Source: Dehalococcoidia bacterium
GTDB taxonomy: Bacteria; Chloroflexota; Dehalococcoidia; Lucifugimonadales; Lucifugimonadaceae
Length of the DNA stretch: 64,000 bases
Direction of reading: 5' to 3'
Assembly: GCA_029940375.1 (NCBI GenBank)
Contig: JAPYUX010000001.1
Span: 414,039-478,038 of the forward strand
Shown: positions 1-9,093 of the stretch, piece by piece
How positions within the stretch are numbered: position 1 is the first letter of the stretch
Layout: each line of letters starts with the position of its first letter
The notes under the pieces: model-generated
Databases searched by the model: none
Seen by the model: the letters and a program-made list of their open reading frames with translations, nothing else
Told to the model about the DNA's origin: nothing
Made by a program: the position numbers and the translations under genes

Positions 1-57
1 AACTTAAATAGTATTACAGAAGAAATAAAAAATAAATTATCTAAACTGAACAATTAA
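1..57 (+). CDS. 3' end of an unidentified gene, cut by the window edge
   Basis: Frame 1 is open from the first base to a TAA at 55-57 and encodes a lysine- and asparagine-rich C-terminal tail of 18 residues. It lies 16 bp upstream of aroB on the same strand, so a shikimate-pathway gene would be a natural guess. Nothing in these few residues identifies a family. Confidence refers only to this being the end of a real reading frame. Confidence 0.4.
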   Translation, partial: NLNSITEEIKNKLSKLNN

Positions 58-73
58 ATTTTACGACAATCTT

Positions 74-1177
74 ATGAAAAACAAATATTTAGCAGCTGTA
101 GTAAAAACTTCTCAAGGTGATTATCGAGTGATAGTAGGTAAAAGTATACTTAATTTATTAGGAAAAGAGTTGGAATTTGCAGGATTCATGAAAAAAAAAT
201 GCTTCATAATTGCAGACAAATCTATGTTTCCCAAAAATGTAAAGCTTCTTCACGAAACTATGGAATCATTTGGATATAAGACAAATACATTTTCTCTAGA
301 GCTAACAGAGGAAAATAAAAACTATAATTCTGTTTCAAAAATTTATGATTGGCTCTCAACAATGAAAGCTGAGCGAAAAGACTTTATAGTATCATTCGGA
401 GGCGGAGTAGCTGGTGATATCATTGGATTCGCTGCCGCAAGTTATCTTAGAGGTATGCCTTATATACAAATTCCTACTACTCTAGCATCGATGACGGATG
501 CAGCAATAGGAGGAAAAACAGGGTATAACTTAGAAACCGGTAAAAATTTAGTGGGATCTTTCAATCAACCGAAACTTGTTTTTGAAGATTTAGACTTTTT
601 AAATACATTACCAATACGAGAGAAAAATAGTGGATGGGCGGAAGCAATTAAACATGCTTTGATAAGCGATGTAAACTTATTTGAAGAATTTGAAAGTAAC
701 AAAAAAAATATTATTAATTTAGACAATGAATATGCCGCAGAAATTTTAAAAAAGTCAGTTGGTATAAAGGCACAAGTTGTTACCAAAGATGAATTTGAAA
801 GAGGACAAGATAGAATAAAGCTCAACTATGGACATACAATAGGGCATGCTATAGAAAAAGTAACAAAATTTAAAAAATATTTACATGGTGAGGCTGTTAG
901 CATAGGTATGATGGTATCAATAAACATTTCCTTAAATTTAGGATTGGTCAATATTGATACAGTTAAGAGGCAAAAAAACATACTGACTAATTACGGACTA
1001 CCGACTAATGACAAAAACTTAAATACAGAAGAATTATTAGAAGCCATTCAAATGGATAAAAAAAATGTAGATGGTAAAGTTAGATGGATTTTACTTAGAA
1101 ATATTGGTGAAGCCATAATTGAAGACAATATATCTCTTGAGGTATTAAAAAGTTCTATTTCCAAAATTATCTATTAA
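74..1177 (+). CDS. aroB: 3-dehydroquinate synthase
   Basis: Cytoplasmic NAD- and metal-dependent enzyme of the shikimate pathway that converts DAHP to 3-dehydroquinate. The 367 residues match the family length. The nucleotide-binding GGGVAGD motif is at about 109-115, followed by YLRGMPYIQIPTTL and GGKTGYN. Metal ligands are visible as E190 (in GWAEAIKH), H254 (in GHTIGH) and H271 (in LHGEAVS). The residues before GGKTG read TDAAI rather than the commoner VDSSV, a mild variation. The product feeds chorismate, which the men operon 7 kb downstream consumes. Its stop is two bases from the stop of the convergent sulfur-carrier gene. Confidence 0.95.
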   Translation: MKNKYLAAVVKTSQGDYRVIVGKSILNLLGKELEFAGFMKKKCFIIADKSMFPKNVKLLHETMESFGYKTNTFSLELTEENKNYNSVSKIYDWLSTMKAERKDFIVSFGGGVAGDIIGFAAASYLRGMPYIQIPTTLASMTDAAIGGKTGYNLETGKNLVGSFNQPKLVFEDLDFLNTLPIREKNSGWAEAIKHALISDVNLFEEFESNKKNIINLDNEYAAEILKKSVGIKAQVVTKDEFERGQDRIKLNYGHTIGHAIEKVTKFKKYLHGEAVSIGMMVSINISLNLGLVNIDTVKRQKNILTNYGLPTNDKNLNTEELLEAIQMDKKNVDGKVRWILLRNIGEAIIEDNISLEVLKSSISKIIY

Positions 1178-1179
1178 AG

Positions 1180-1449
1180 TTATCCCCCTGCTACGGCAGG
1201 AACAATAGAAATTTCATCATTATTATCGATAGTTGTTTCTAATGAATCAATATATCTTATATCTTCACCGTTTACGTAAACATTAACAAAATGTTTCAAT
1301 TTACCATTTTCTAAAATCTTATCTTTAATTCCTATGTACATAGAGTCTAAATTTTCAATTATTTCAATTATAGTTCTTCCATTAATTTGAATTTCGGTTT
1401 TATTTTCGGTTAAATTTCTCAAGGGAGTAGGAATTTTTACAATAGCCAT
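1180..1449 (-). CDS. MoaD/ThiS-family ubiquitin-like sulfur carrier protein
   Basis: A small beta-grasp protein of 89 residues ending in PAVAGG. The exposed C-terminal diglycine is the hallmark of MoaD, ThiS and CysO carriers, which are adenylated and then thiocarboxylated to donate sulfur. The motif NGEDIRYIDSLETTIDNNDEI also fits the fold. No E1-like activating enzyme or cofactor gene is adjacent, so molybdopterin, thiamine and cysteine synthesis cannot be told apart here. It is transcribed toward aroB and is probably a single-gene unit, with about 70 bp of AT-rich sequence separating it from the divergent ribokinase gene. Confidence 0.85.
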   Translation of the reverse strand: MAIVKIPTPLRNLTENKTEIQINGRTIIEIIENLDSMYIGIKDKILENGKLKHFVNVYVNGEDIRYIDSLETTIDNNDEISIVPAVAGG

Positions 1450-1517
1450 TTTTATTCATCTAGTATTTAGGTTACTGTTATTATTATAGAAAAAATAAAT
1501 ACTGAAAACAGATAAAA

Positions 1518-2456
1518 ATGCGATTAAATACAAATAAAAATTCAATAAACGTTTTAGGAGCATTAAATATGGACCTAATTATGAATATAGATACACCGGC
1601 AAAACCAGGAGAAACAAGTGTTGGAACTAAATTTTATACAGCACCTGGTGGTAAAGGAGGAAATCAAGCTGTTGCTGCTGCAAGAATAACCAAAGAGAAA
1701 AGTGTCTCATTTTTTGGAATTATAGGAAAAGACAATTACGGAAGTCAATTAAAAAAAAATTTAGAAGCAGAAAAAATAAATACTTCAAACATATTGATTG
1801 ATGATGATATGCACTCAGGAATAGCAATTATATTTAATGATAAAAATAATCAAAATTATGTGAATGCAGTTTATGGTTCTAACGCAAAATACGATGAATC
1901 ATTAATCAAACAATTTGATAAAAATATTTCTGAAACTAAAGTATTAATTACTCAAAATGAACTAGATACTGAAATAACACTAGAATGTATGAAAATTGCC
2001 AAAAAAAATAATGTGAAAATAATATTAGATCCTGCACCTTATAGAAAAAATTTACCTAAGGACTATTTTTTATATCCAGAAATTATTACCCCCAATGAAA
2101 TAGAAGCTGAATATATGACAGGAATAAAAATAGAATCAGTTGAAGATGCAAAAATAGCATCAGAAATAATAATTGATTCTGGAGTAAAAGCTGTAGCTAT
2201 CACCTTGGGAGAAAACGGTGTTTACTATAAAGATTCAAATAATGATAAGTATTTCAAACCATATAATATAAAAGAAGTAAAGGCGAGTGTTGCTGCTGGC
2301 GATTGTTTCACTGGAATTTTAGGCAGTTGCATTTCTCTTTCAATCAACATATATACTTCAATTGAAATGGCAGTTATTGGATCTGCTCTTAGTGTAACTA
2401 GAGAAGGTGCACAAGAATCAATGCCATTTTATGATGAAATAAAAAAAATATTATAA
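1518..2456 (+). CDS. Ribokinase-like PfkB-family sugar kinase
   Basis: ATP-dependent sugar kinase of 312 residues. The N-terminal half carries the PfkB signature GGKGGNQAVAAARI, typical of ribokinases, after the opening NVLGALNMDL. The middle has DPAPYRKNLP and TPNEIEAEYMTG. The C-terminal anion hole and catalytic base are in AAGDCFTG. Most ribokinases read DTTAAGDTF here, so the residues before AAGD (KASV) are divergent, but the base Asp is kept. It is probably cytoplasmic and phosphorylates ribose or a related pentose or deoxyribose. No sugar transporter or isomerase is adjacent to narrow the substrate. Confidence 0.85.
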   Translation: MRLNTNKNSINVLGALNMDLIMNIDTPAKPGETSVGTKFYTAPGGKGGNQAVAAARITKEKSVSFFGIIGKDNYGSQLKKNLEAEKINTSNILIDDDMHSGIAIIFNDKNNQNYVNAVYGSNAKYDESLIKQFDKNISETKVLITQNELDTEITLECMKIAKKNNVKIILDPAPYRKNLPKDYFLYPEIITPNEIEAEYMTGIKIESVEDAKIASEIIIDSGVKAVAITLGENGVYYKDSNNDKYFKPYNIKEVKASVAAGDCFTGILGSCISLSINIYTSIEMAVIGSALSVTREGAQESMPFYDEIKKIL

Positions 2457-2469
2457 AGAATATCTTTTA

Positions 2470-3516
2470 TTAATACATTTTTTTTATCATTGCCTGACCT
2501 CGGACTTTTTCTAAAGACTCTAAATTTTTATTGACCATTAAAGCTGAAAGTTTTTTATTAATATTATAAGCAAATGAAGGACCATTAAAAATTAAGGCAG
2601 TATAGGCTTGGCATAGATTTGCACCAGCTGCAATACAGTTCCAAACATCTATTTCGTCTGATATTCCCCCGCAAGCTATTATTATTGGTTTAGATCCAAT
2701 TTTATTACGCACTTCTGAAACCATTCTTATTGTATCATTTTTTAATGGTTCTCCAGATAATCCACCTTTACCAACAGCTAATTTATCAAAAGGATATGGT
2801 TTTGAATTAGCTACAATTAATCCCTGTGCACCCGCCTTTATGCTTGTATAGGCTATAGAAAGATAATCGTCACGCTCTTTGTTATCTTTATCCCAAGGTG
2901 GAAGTTTAATAAAAATTGGTTTTGTTGTAATTGTTTTAGCTTCTAATATTAAATTGGTTAATTTTTCTTTATTATGAAAATTTTTCAATCCTTCAGTATT
3001 AGGGCTTGAGATATTGATTTCAAACGCCTTGCAATGATTTTTAAGTGTTTTAATGCAATCAATAATTTCTTTTTCAACCGTACCAGAAACAGATAAAAAT
3101 ACATTTTCAGATTTAGAATTATAATTCTTTAAACGATTTGAAATTTTTTCTAACCCTTCTCCAGGGAAGCCCATAGAATTTATCAAGGCTCTTGATTTTT
3201 TTATGTGAAACAGTCTAGGTTTTGGATTCCCATTTCTTTTTGAAAAAGTTATTGTCCCTCCTGCTATAAACCCGAAACCTAATGATAATAAAGAGTACAA
3301 ATTTTTACAATTCTTATCAAATCCTGCGGCTAATCCTATAGGGGAATCGAATTCTAATCCTAATATTTTTATTGATAAATTGATGGGTTTTTTTATATAG
3401 TAAATAGGATTGAAATTTCTAAAAAATGGAATTTGAAGTATAATTTCTGCAATGAAATGTGATACTTCAGGGTTGATACGTTGTAACATTGGAAGTATAA
3501 AAAATTTATAGAACAA
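2470..3516 (-). CDS. pyrD: Dihydroorotate dehydrogenase (quinone), class 2
   Basis: FMN enzyme that oxidises dihydroorotate to orotate in pyrimidine synthesis. At 348 residues with an N-terminal helical extension (MFYKFFILPMLQRINPEVSH) it is the membrane-associated class 2 form, which passes electrons to quinone. Visible motifs are GLAAGFDKNCK (FMN), NPKPRLF, the active-site region EINISSPNTEGL with the class 2 Ser, IKLPPW and GGLSGEPLK. Use of quinone fits the menaquinone operon in this window. It is transcribed convergently with the ribokinase gene, whose stop is 13 bp away. Confidence 0.93.
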   Translation of the reverse strand: MFYKFFILPMLQRINPEVSHFIAEIILQIPFFRNFNPIYYIKKPINLSIKILGLEFDSPIGLAAGFDKNCKNLYSLLSLGFGFIAGGTITFSKRNGNPKPRLFHIKKSRALINSMGFPGEGLEKISNRLKNYNSKSENVFLSVSGTVEKEIIDCIKTLKNHCKAFEINISSPNTEGLKNFHNKEKLTNLILEAKTITTKPIFIKLPPWDKDNKERDDYLSIAYTSIKAGAQGLIVANSKPYPFDKLAVGKGGLSGEPLKNDTIRMVSEVRNKIGSKPIIIACGGISDEIDVWNCIAAGANLCQAYTALIFNGPSFAYNINKKLSALMVNKNLESLEKVRGQAMIKKMY

Positions 3517-3585
3517 AAATTACTCCTTTCATATATATTTTATTCTATATTGAATTAATTTTAACATTTATAACTATAGAAAAAT

Positions 3586-4377
3586 ATGACTGATTTAAAA
3601 TTTATAATAGGAGATCCTTCTAGTCCAAAAGGACATGCGATGGTATATTTTGATTCAGAAGGAATCCTATATGCTGCTTATGTAATAGACTTACCTATCA
3701 AAATGACAGCTGAAGACATATCTAAATATGTTCCACCCATTTATTCGGAACAAATAGATCAATCGGAAATTGATAAAATGATGAGTAAAAAAAATTTAGC
3801 TTATCCACCTGGTCCTGAAAAGTATGATGGAGACTTAATTTCACTTAAGAAATTATGCACAATAAGAAAAGATGATCTTCTATATGGAGGAACTATAGAA
3901 GTTAGCAACGCTATTAACAGCATGTCGAAATTAAATCAAATTGCAGATGAATATTCAGAACTTTGTAAAATATTTTTTGATGAAAATTTGATAATGAAAG
4001 AAATTTTCAATAAATCCAGTAATGATTTAAATGAAACAAATAATAAAAAAATAAAAGATGGAAATACTTATTCAATAATGAATGAAGCAAATCTTTTGAC
4101 AGAACTTACCAAAATTATTGGTGAGATTGATTATGCTGAAACCAATAATGAAAAAGAGACAATAAGAATTCAAGTAGAAAAAATAAAGGCTATAAAAGAT
4201 TTACTACCTATTAACAGAAAAATTGATGAAATAATATTTCATGTCAATGAAAGTAATGAAAAATCAAAAGAAATAATATCAATTTTACTATTAAGAGCAT
4301 TTAGCCTATCAAACGAGGACTATATAAAAGTACAAGAGTTAGAAAACATGCTTAATAGCTTAAAATCAGAGAATTAA
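3586..4377 (+). CDS. Conserved-looking hypothetical protein, 263 aa
   Basis: I do not recognise this family. The N-terminal ~120 residues look globular (IIGDPSSPKGHAMVYF, then a proline-rich stretch around residues 50-75 including VPPIYSEQ and YPPGPEKY). The remainder is acidic and Lys-rich, probably helical, around residues 150-260. No signal peptide or membrane segment is visible. Its TAA abuts the TTG start of the MFS gene with no gap, and mutL follows 3 bp after that. These three form one transcription unit, which supports this being a real gene. Confidence 0.7.
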   Translation: MTDLKFIIGDPSSPKGHAMVYFDSEGILYAAYVIDLPIKMTAEDISKYVPPIYSEQIDQSEIDKMMSKKNLAYPPGPEKYDGDLISLKKLCTIRKDDLLYGGTIEVSNAINSMSKLNQIADEYSELCKIFFDENLIMKEIFNKSSNDLNETNNKKIKDGNTYSIMNEANLLTELTKIIGEIDYAETNNEKETIRIQVEKIKAIKDLLPINRKIDEIIFHVNESNEKSKEIISILLLRAFSLSNEDYIKVQELENMLNSLKSEN

Positions 4378-5577
4378 TTGAAAATTTTTGAAAGCCTAAA
4401 ATTTAGAGATTTTAGATACCTATTATTCAGTCTTTTTTTTGCTATGTTCGGTTTTCATATACAAATGACTGTTCGAGGGATTCTAGTTTATGACATGACT
4501 AATAACCCACTACTAACAGGGATAGTAAGTGCTGGATTTGCTCCTTCACTATTAGTTTTTGCAATGTTTGGTGGTGTTATTGGTGAAAGATTTGAAAAAA
4601 GAAAAATTATTCAAATAACACAAACTTTTAATTTATTAACATCTCTTGTAGTAGCAGGACTAATTTACACAAATTTATTACATTGGAGCCACCTTTTATT
4701 CATATCTGTTTTACAAGGAGCAATGTTTGCAATGCAAGTTCCTGCAAGACAAGCATTAATTCCAGATTTAGTTGGTAAAAAACTTGTAACAAATGCTATA
4801 GGTTTGAACGCTATGGGAATGGGGGTTACAACTTTGGTCGGTCCAGCAATTGGAGGTTATTTTTATCAATATTTTGGACCTTTTGTATCCTATCTTTCTG
4901 TGTCTGTATTTGCAGTTATAGGATTGATATTGGCTACTCAAATACCTCAATTTTTTCCAAAATTATCTAATACTAAAACATCCACAATTACAGAAGTTTT
5001 AAACGGATTCAAATATTTAAAAACAAATAAAATTGTTCGTATAATATGGATTCATGCGGTAGTTTTAGCTTTATGCTCTGGTCCCTTTAGGATGCTTATT
5101 CCTGTTTATGCAAAAGAGGTTTTTACATCAAATCCAGGCGAAGTGGGAACGTTAATGGCAGCCGCAGGCATTGGAGGTGTAATCAGTTCATTCATTATTG
5201 CCAGTTTAGGTCCTGATGATAGAAGAGGATTAATTTTAATAATAATTGGAATTCTTACAGGAGTTGGACTATTGATGATTAGTGCGATTCCTATATACAC
5301 AATTGGATTTGTCGCTATGATAATCTTGGGATTGACCGAAACAGGAAGGTGGTCATTAGGACAAGCATTAATGATGGACAATGCTGATGATGAATATCGA
5401 GCTAGAGTTGTTAGTTTATTAATGTTGTCATGGGGTTTAATGCCATTGAGTATGGTACCGATGGGCTGGGCTTTTGGATACTTTGGTCCAGAAGTTACTA
5501 CTTTAGTTACCTCAATAGTTACTATATTATTTGCTCTATCCAGTGTTATCTGGGGTAAGCAATTATTAAAAAAGTAA
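4378..5577 (+). CDS. MFS exporter of the EntS/MFS_3 type
   Basis: Integral inner-membrane transporter of 399 residues with about 12 hydrophobic segments. The loop after helix 2 reads MFGGVIGERFEKRKII, a version of MFS motif A. The segment VPARQALIPDLVGKK and the GPAIGGYFYQ region are typical of the MFS_3 branch, which includes enterobactin and drug exporters. Translation starts at TTG immediately after the stop of the preceding gene, and no ATG lies nearby. The substrate cannot be predicted, and its placement beside mutL gives no clue. Confidence 0.85.
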   Translation: MKIFESLKFRDFRYLLFSLFFAMFGFHIQMTVRGILVYDMTNNPLLTGIVSAGFAPSLLVFAMFGGVIGERFEKRKIIQITQTFNLLTSLVVAGLIYTNLLHWSHLLFISVLQGAMFAMQVPARQALIPDLVGKKLVTNAIGLNAMGMGVTTLVGPAIGGYFYQYFGPFVSYLSVSVFAVIGLILATQIPQFFPKLSNTKTSTITEVLNGFKYLKTNKIVRIIWIHAVVLALCSGPFRMLIPVYAKEVFTSNPGEVGTLMAAAGIGGVISSFIIASLGPDDRRGLILIIIGILTGVGLLMISAIPIYTIGFVAMIILGLTETGRWSLGQALMMDNADDEYRARVVSLLMLSWGLMPLSMVPMGWAFGYFGPEVTTLVTSIVTILFALSSVIWGKQLLKK

Positions 5578-5580
5578 ATA

Positions 5581-7254
5581 ATGCCAAATAGCATAAAAAA
5601 GTTAAGTAAAGAAATTTCAATGCTAATTGCAGCCGGTGAAGTGATAGAAAGACCCGTTTCTGTGATCAAAGAATTGGTGGAAAATTCTATAGATGCTGAT
5701 TCAAGCATGATAATTATTGAAATAGAAAAAGGTGGATTTAATTTCATTTCAGTTTCAGATAATGGTAGAGGTATAGATTCCGCAGAAATCAAATTAGCCT
5801 TTGAGAGACACGCTACATCAAAGATTGAGAATAAAGAAGATATTTATAAAGTTAAAAGCTTAGGATTTAGAGGTGAAGCACTTTCTGCCATAAATTCAGT
5901 GTCTGAAGTAGAGTGCATAACCAGAGAGAAAAATTCTAAGGATGCTACAAAAGTATCTTTTTCTTTTAGTAAATTTATTAAACAGGAATCTATTGGATCA
6001 AATTATGGAACGAAGATATTTGTTCGGAATTTATTTAAAAATATGCCTGCTAGATACAAGTTTTTGAGTTCAGAGAAATCAGAGAAATCAAAAATTATTC
6101 AATTTTTGAATGAAATATCTTTAACTCATACCCACATATCATTTGAATTAATAATTGATGGTAGACGTAAATATAAGACAGATGGAAATAATAGCATAAT
6201 TTCTATAATGGATACAATTTATAATTTAAAACAAAATGTGTTCATAAAATTAAATGAACAAAACGATAATTTTGAAATAAACGGTATTTTATCAAATCCA
6301 AATAATTGCTTCGGGAATAGAAGTAGAATGAAAGTAAGTATAAATGGAAGGATTGTAAAGAATAGTTCTATTTATTTCACAATACAGAATTCATATAAAC
6401 CATTTATAGAACATCGAAGATTCCCAATTATATCTGTTGATATAAAGATCCCACATAAAATTGTTGATGTAAATGTTCATCCTCAAAAATATGAGGTAAA
6501 GTTTTTGTCAGAACATAATCTATTATCATTTATTTACACATCAATAAGTAAAATTTTAAATAATAATGTTCCACCTAAAAGTATTCCTATTAAAACGAAT
6601 CAAAAAACTATATATCAAAATTATAATGATTTAGTTCACGAACAAATGAGTTTTGGAAACGAAGAAAGTTTGTCTCTAAAAAAGACGTTACCTATTCTTA
6701 GATTTGTTGGACAGATAAAACAATTATTCATTGTCTGTGAAGGCCCTGATGGAATTTATCTTGTTGATCAACATGCCGCACATGAAAGAATATTATTTGA
6801 ACAATTTCAAAAACAAAAAAATGAAAAAGCATTTCAGATGCTAACAATCAATAATTATTATGACTTGGGAGTTACTTCAAACAATAAAATCATTGAGAAC
6901 ATCGAGAAATTTCATGAGCTAGGATGGGATATAGATGCATCTCCCTCCGGAGGAATTATAGTAAGGAGTATTCCTTATCAAAAATTGTACAAAACCAAAA
7001 GTACAGATATTACAGAATTACTCCAAATGATTTCAAGCGATTTAGATAAAAAGCAGACAGATACTCAAAAAGAAATTATTTCAAAAAGATTGGCTTGTCA
7101 TAATGCAGTTAGAGCAGGGCAGAAGTTATCAGAAAATGAATCTAAAAAATTATTAATAGATCTAGAAAATACTGAAGTGCCTTGGGATCCTCATGGTAGA
7201 CCTGCAGTAATTAAAATCAAATATGATTACCTATTAAAAGAATTCGGGAGATAA
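5581..7254 (+). CDS. mutL: DNA mismatch repair protein MutL
   Basis: GHKL ATPase of mismatch repair, 557 residues. The N-terminal domain holds IAAGEVIERP, VKELVENSIDA, DNGRGI, RHATSKI and LGFRGEAL. HPQKYEVKF ends the transducer domain. The C-terminal domain carries the endonuclease motif DQHA-x2-E-x4-E from D396, as found in MutL of bacteria without MutH, followed by ACHNAVRAG. The last metal-binding motif reads DPHGRP (D536) where CPHGRP is usual. No mutS is present in the window. It starts 3 bp after the MFS stop codon, and the tetR promoter region follows. Confidence 0.95.
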   Translation: MPNSIKKLSKEISMLIAAGEVIERPVSVIKELVENSIDADSSMIIIEIEKGGFNFISVSDNGRGIDSAEIKLAFERHATSKIENKEDIYKVKSLGFRGEALSAINSVSEVECITREKNSKDATKVSFSFSKFIKQESIGSNYGTKIFVRNLFKNMPARYKFLSSEKSEKSKIIQFLNEISLTHTHISFELIIDGRRKYKTDGNNSIISIMDTIYNLKQNVFIKLNEQNDNFEINGILSNPNNCFGNRSRMKVSINGRIVKNSSIYFTIQNSYKPFIEHRRFPIISVDIKIPHKIVDVNVHPQKYEVKFLSEHNLLSFIYTSISKILNNNVPPKSIPIKTNQKTIYQNYNDLVHEQMSFGNEESLSLKKTLPILRFVGQIKQLFIVCEGPDGIYLVDQHAAHERILFEQFQKQKNEKAFQMLTINNYYDLGVTSNNKIIENIEKFHELGWDIDASPSGGIIVRSIPYQKLYKTKSTDITELLQMISSDLDKKQTDTQKEIISKRLACHNAVRAGQKLSENESKKLLIDLENTEVPWDPHGRPAVIKIKYDYLLKEFGR

Positions 7255-7268
7255 ATCGATTTTTCTAG

Positions 7269-7310
7269 TATATAATATTACATGACTGTTTACTGACTAG
7301 TCGGTCGGTT
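7269..7310 (+). promoter_or_regulatory. tetR/men operon promoter -10 and operator-like palindrome
   Basis: A good -10 box, TATAAT, is at 7271-7276; the -35 is weak. About 15 bp downstream is the palindrome ACTGACTAGTCGGT (7292-7305), centred on a perfect GACTAGTC with one mismatched pair in the outer arms. The half site GACTAGTCGGTCGGT resembles known TetR-family operators. It sits between the likely transcription start and the tetR ATG at 7311, so binding by the tetR product would block its own operon. There is no clear Shine-Dalgarno sequence. The assignment is inference from position and symmetry. Confidence 0.55.
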
Positions 7311-7901
7311 ATGAAAGATTTAACTAAAAATAAAATTTTAGACGTAGCTGAAAATCATTTTTCAAAAAATGGTTATTACAAAACTCCTCTTGATGAAATT
7401 GTAAAAAAAAGTAATATTTCTAAAGGAGGAATTTATTTTCATTTTCCTTCTAAGGAAGATCTGTTTTTATCAGTGATGGACAGATTGGCTAAGAAACTAC
7501 TTAGTAAAATTGAAAAAGGGAATTTATCTATTGATAATCCCAATGAAAGATTAGTATCATCTCTAAAAAATTTATTAAATATTTTATCTTCTCAAAAAAA
7601 ACTAGCAAAATTACTTATTACTCAAACAAACAATATAAGATCTTTTGAAAAAAAACGTAGTGAAATATTTAACAAATTCAGTAATGTTATAGAAAAAAAC
7701 ATAAATGAGTCTATAAAAATAAATGAGTATCCAAAAGTTAATTCAAATTTGGTATCAAAAATATGGATAGGAACGTTTAACGAAATAATATTTAATTGGA
7801 TTTTTTCAAATGGGAAGCCTCCTAGAGATTATTTTGAAGAATTGAAAATCATTTTAATAACCTTGCCAAGTAAAAACTCAAGAGAATATAAAAATGAATA
7901 A
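7311..7901 (+). CDS. TetR-family transcriptional regulator heading the men operon
   Basis: A 196-residue repressor-type protein. Residues ~8-55 form the TetR helix-turn-helix domain (ILDVAENHFSKNGYYKT, then NISKGGIYFHFPSKEDLF). The C-terminal half is an unclassified helical ligand domain. The gene overlaps menF by 8 bp, so it is cotranscribed with the menaquinone genes. The palindrome just upstream suggests autorepression and therefore control of the whole men operon. The inducing ligand is unknown; a quinone, an acyl-CoA intermediate or a fatty acid are all possible. Confidence 0.85.
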   Translation: MKDLTKNKILDVAENHFSKNGYYKTPLDEIVKKSNISKGGIYFHFPSKEDLFLSVMDRLAKKLLSKIEKGNLSIDNPNERLVSSLKNLLNILSSQKKLAKLLITQTNNIRSFEKKRSEIFNKFSNVIEKNINESIKINEYPKVNSNLVSKIWIGTFNEIIFNWIFSNGKPPRDYFEELKIILITLPSKNSREYKNE

Positions 7902-9093
7902 TCTAATTAAATTGATTTTAAAGAAAAACCCGACACGATTAATTGTTCATCCATATGAAAAAAAAATCATAGCCAGTTTCAATATAAAAAAAACAATATC
8001 TTTAGATAATTATAAAAACATTCAAGATTTCAATAAAAAAATTAACAAAGAAATTGGTACAGAAAATCTCCTAATAGGAGGTTTTTCGTTTGATTCAATA
8101 AATTATTTAAAAAATGAAGAATGGAATGATTTTCCAATTGCTGAATTTATCATACCCGAATATGCAGTAAAATTTGAAAAAAACAAACTTTACCATTATG
8201 GCAGTAATGATAATTTGAAGAATTATTTGTCGTCTGCTACAAAAAATAAAAATATAAAAGATTCTGTAAATACTCTTTCTGTAAAAGAAAAAAATCTAGA
8301 GGAATGGACGAATCTTGTAAAAAAAGCCAAGGAATCAATTAAAAATAGTTCTTTAGAAAAGATAGTTGTTGCGAACAGACAAAAAATACATTTGTCGAAG
8401 ATAGATATAGGTAAGACTATACAAAATTTAATAATTAGTTATCCTAACTGCACAACTTTCATGTATAAAAATGGTGAATCAATTTTTTTTGGATCAACAC
8501 CTGAAAAGATATTTGACTATAATGGTGAAGTTTTGAGAATACAAGCTTTAGCAAGTTCAATCCCTAATAATGGACAAAAAATTAGAGAAATTGAATCTTC
8601 TTTTAAAAATTCTACTTTAAGAAAAGAACATAATATTGTGGTAAATCATTTTATACAGAAGATAAAATCTATCTCTAAAAATAAGATAATTATTTCAGAT
8701 CCTATGATTATAGAACTTGAAAATATTTATCATTTATTAACAAAATTACAGATTAAGATCAAGCATTTAAATCCTCTGAATATCTTAGAATCATTGCATC
8801 CTTCACCTGCACTTTCAGGATATCCAGTTGATGATGCAATAGAGTGGATCAGAAAATATGAAACATTTGATCGTGGATGGTATTCAGGTACGATTGGCTA
8901 TATTGATAAGAACGAGTCTCATTTTTACGCAGCCCTAAGGTGCGCAAATTTCCTTTCTAATAAGCAAACAATCATGGCTTATGCAGGAAATGGAATAGTA
9001 GAAAATTCCAATGCTGATTTTGAAATCAAAGAATTAAAATCTAAATTTAAAGTCATAAAAAATTCTATAGGATTTAAAAATGTTACTGCATGA
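7894..9093 (+). CDS. menF: Isochorismate synthase
   Basis: Converts chorismate to isochorismate, the first committed step of menaquinone synthesis. The 399 residues carry the chorismate-binding domain in the C-terminal half: FFGSTPEKIF, ASSIPNN, LHPSPALSGYP, DRGWYSGTIGY, RCANF and AGNGIVENSNADFE. These are Mg- and substrate-binding elements of the MenF/EntC/PabB fold. The context (menD overlapping by 14 bp) selects menaquinone rather than siderophore synthesis. It is the second gene of the tetR-men operon. Confidence 0.93.
   Translation: MNNLIKLILKKNPTRLIVHPYEKKIIASFNIKKTISLDNYKNIQDFNKKINKEIGTENLLIGGFSFDSINYLKNEEWNDFPIAEFIIPEYAVKFEKNKLYHYGSNDNLKNYLSSATKNKNIKDSVNTLSVKEKNLEEWTNLVKKAKESIKNSSLEKIVVANRQKIHLSKIDIGKTIQNLIISYPNCTTFMYKNGESIFFGSTPEKIFDYNGEVLRIQALASSIPNNGQKIREIESSFKNSTLRKEHNIVVNHFIQKIKSISKNKIIISDPMIIELENIYHLLTKLQIKIKHLNPLNILESLHPSPALSGYPVDDAIEWIRKYETFDRGWYSGTIGYIDKNESHFYAALRCANFLSNKQTIMAYAGNGIVENSNADFEIKELKSKFKVIKNSIGFKNVTA

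Noticed and set aside
5106..5792. 228-residue minus-strand frame across the MFS/mutL junction
   Set aside because: It is antisense to two well-supported genes, has no recognisable motif and is Ile/Pro-rich, as expected from a shadow frame.
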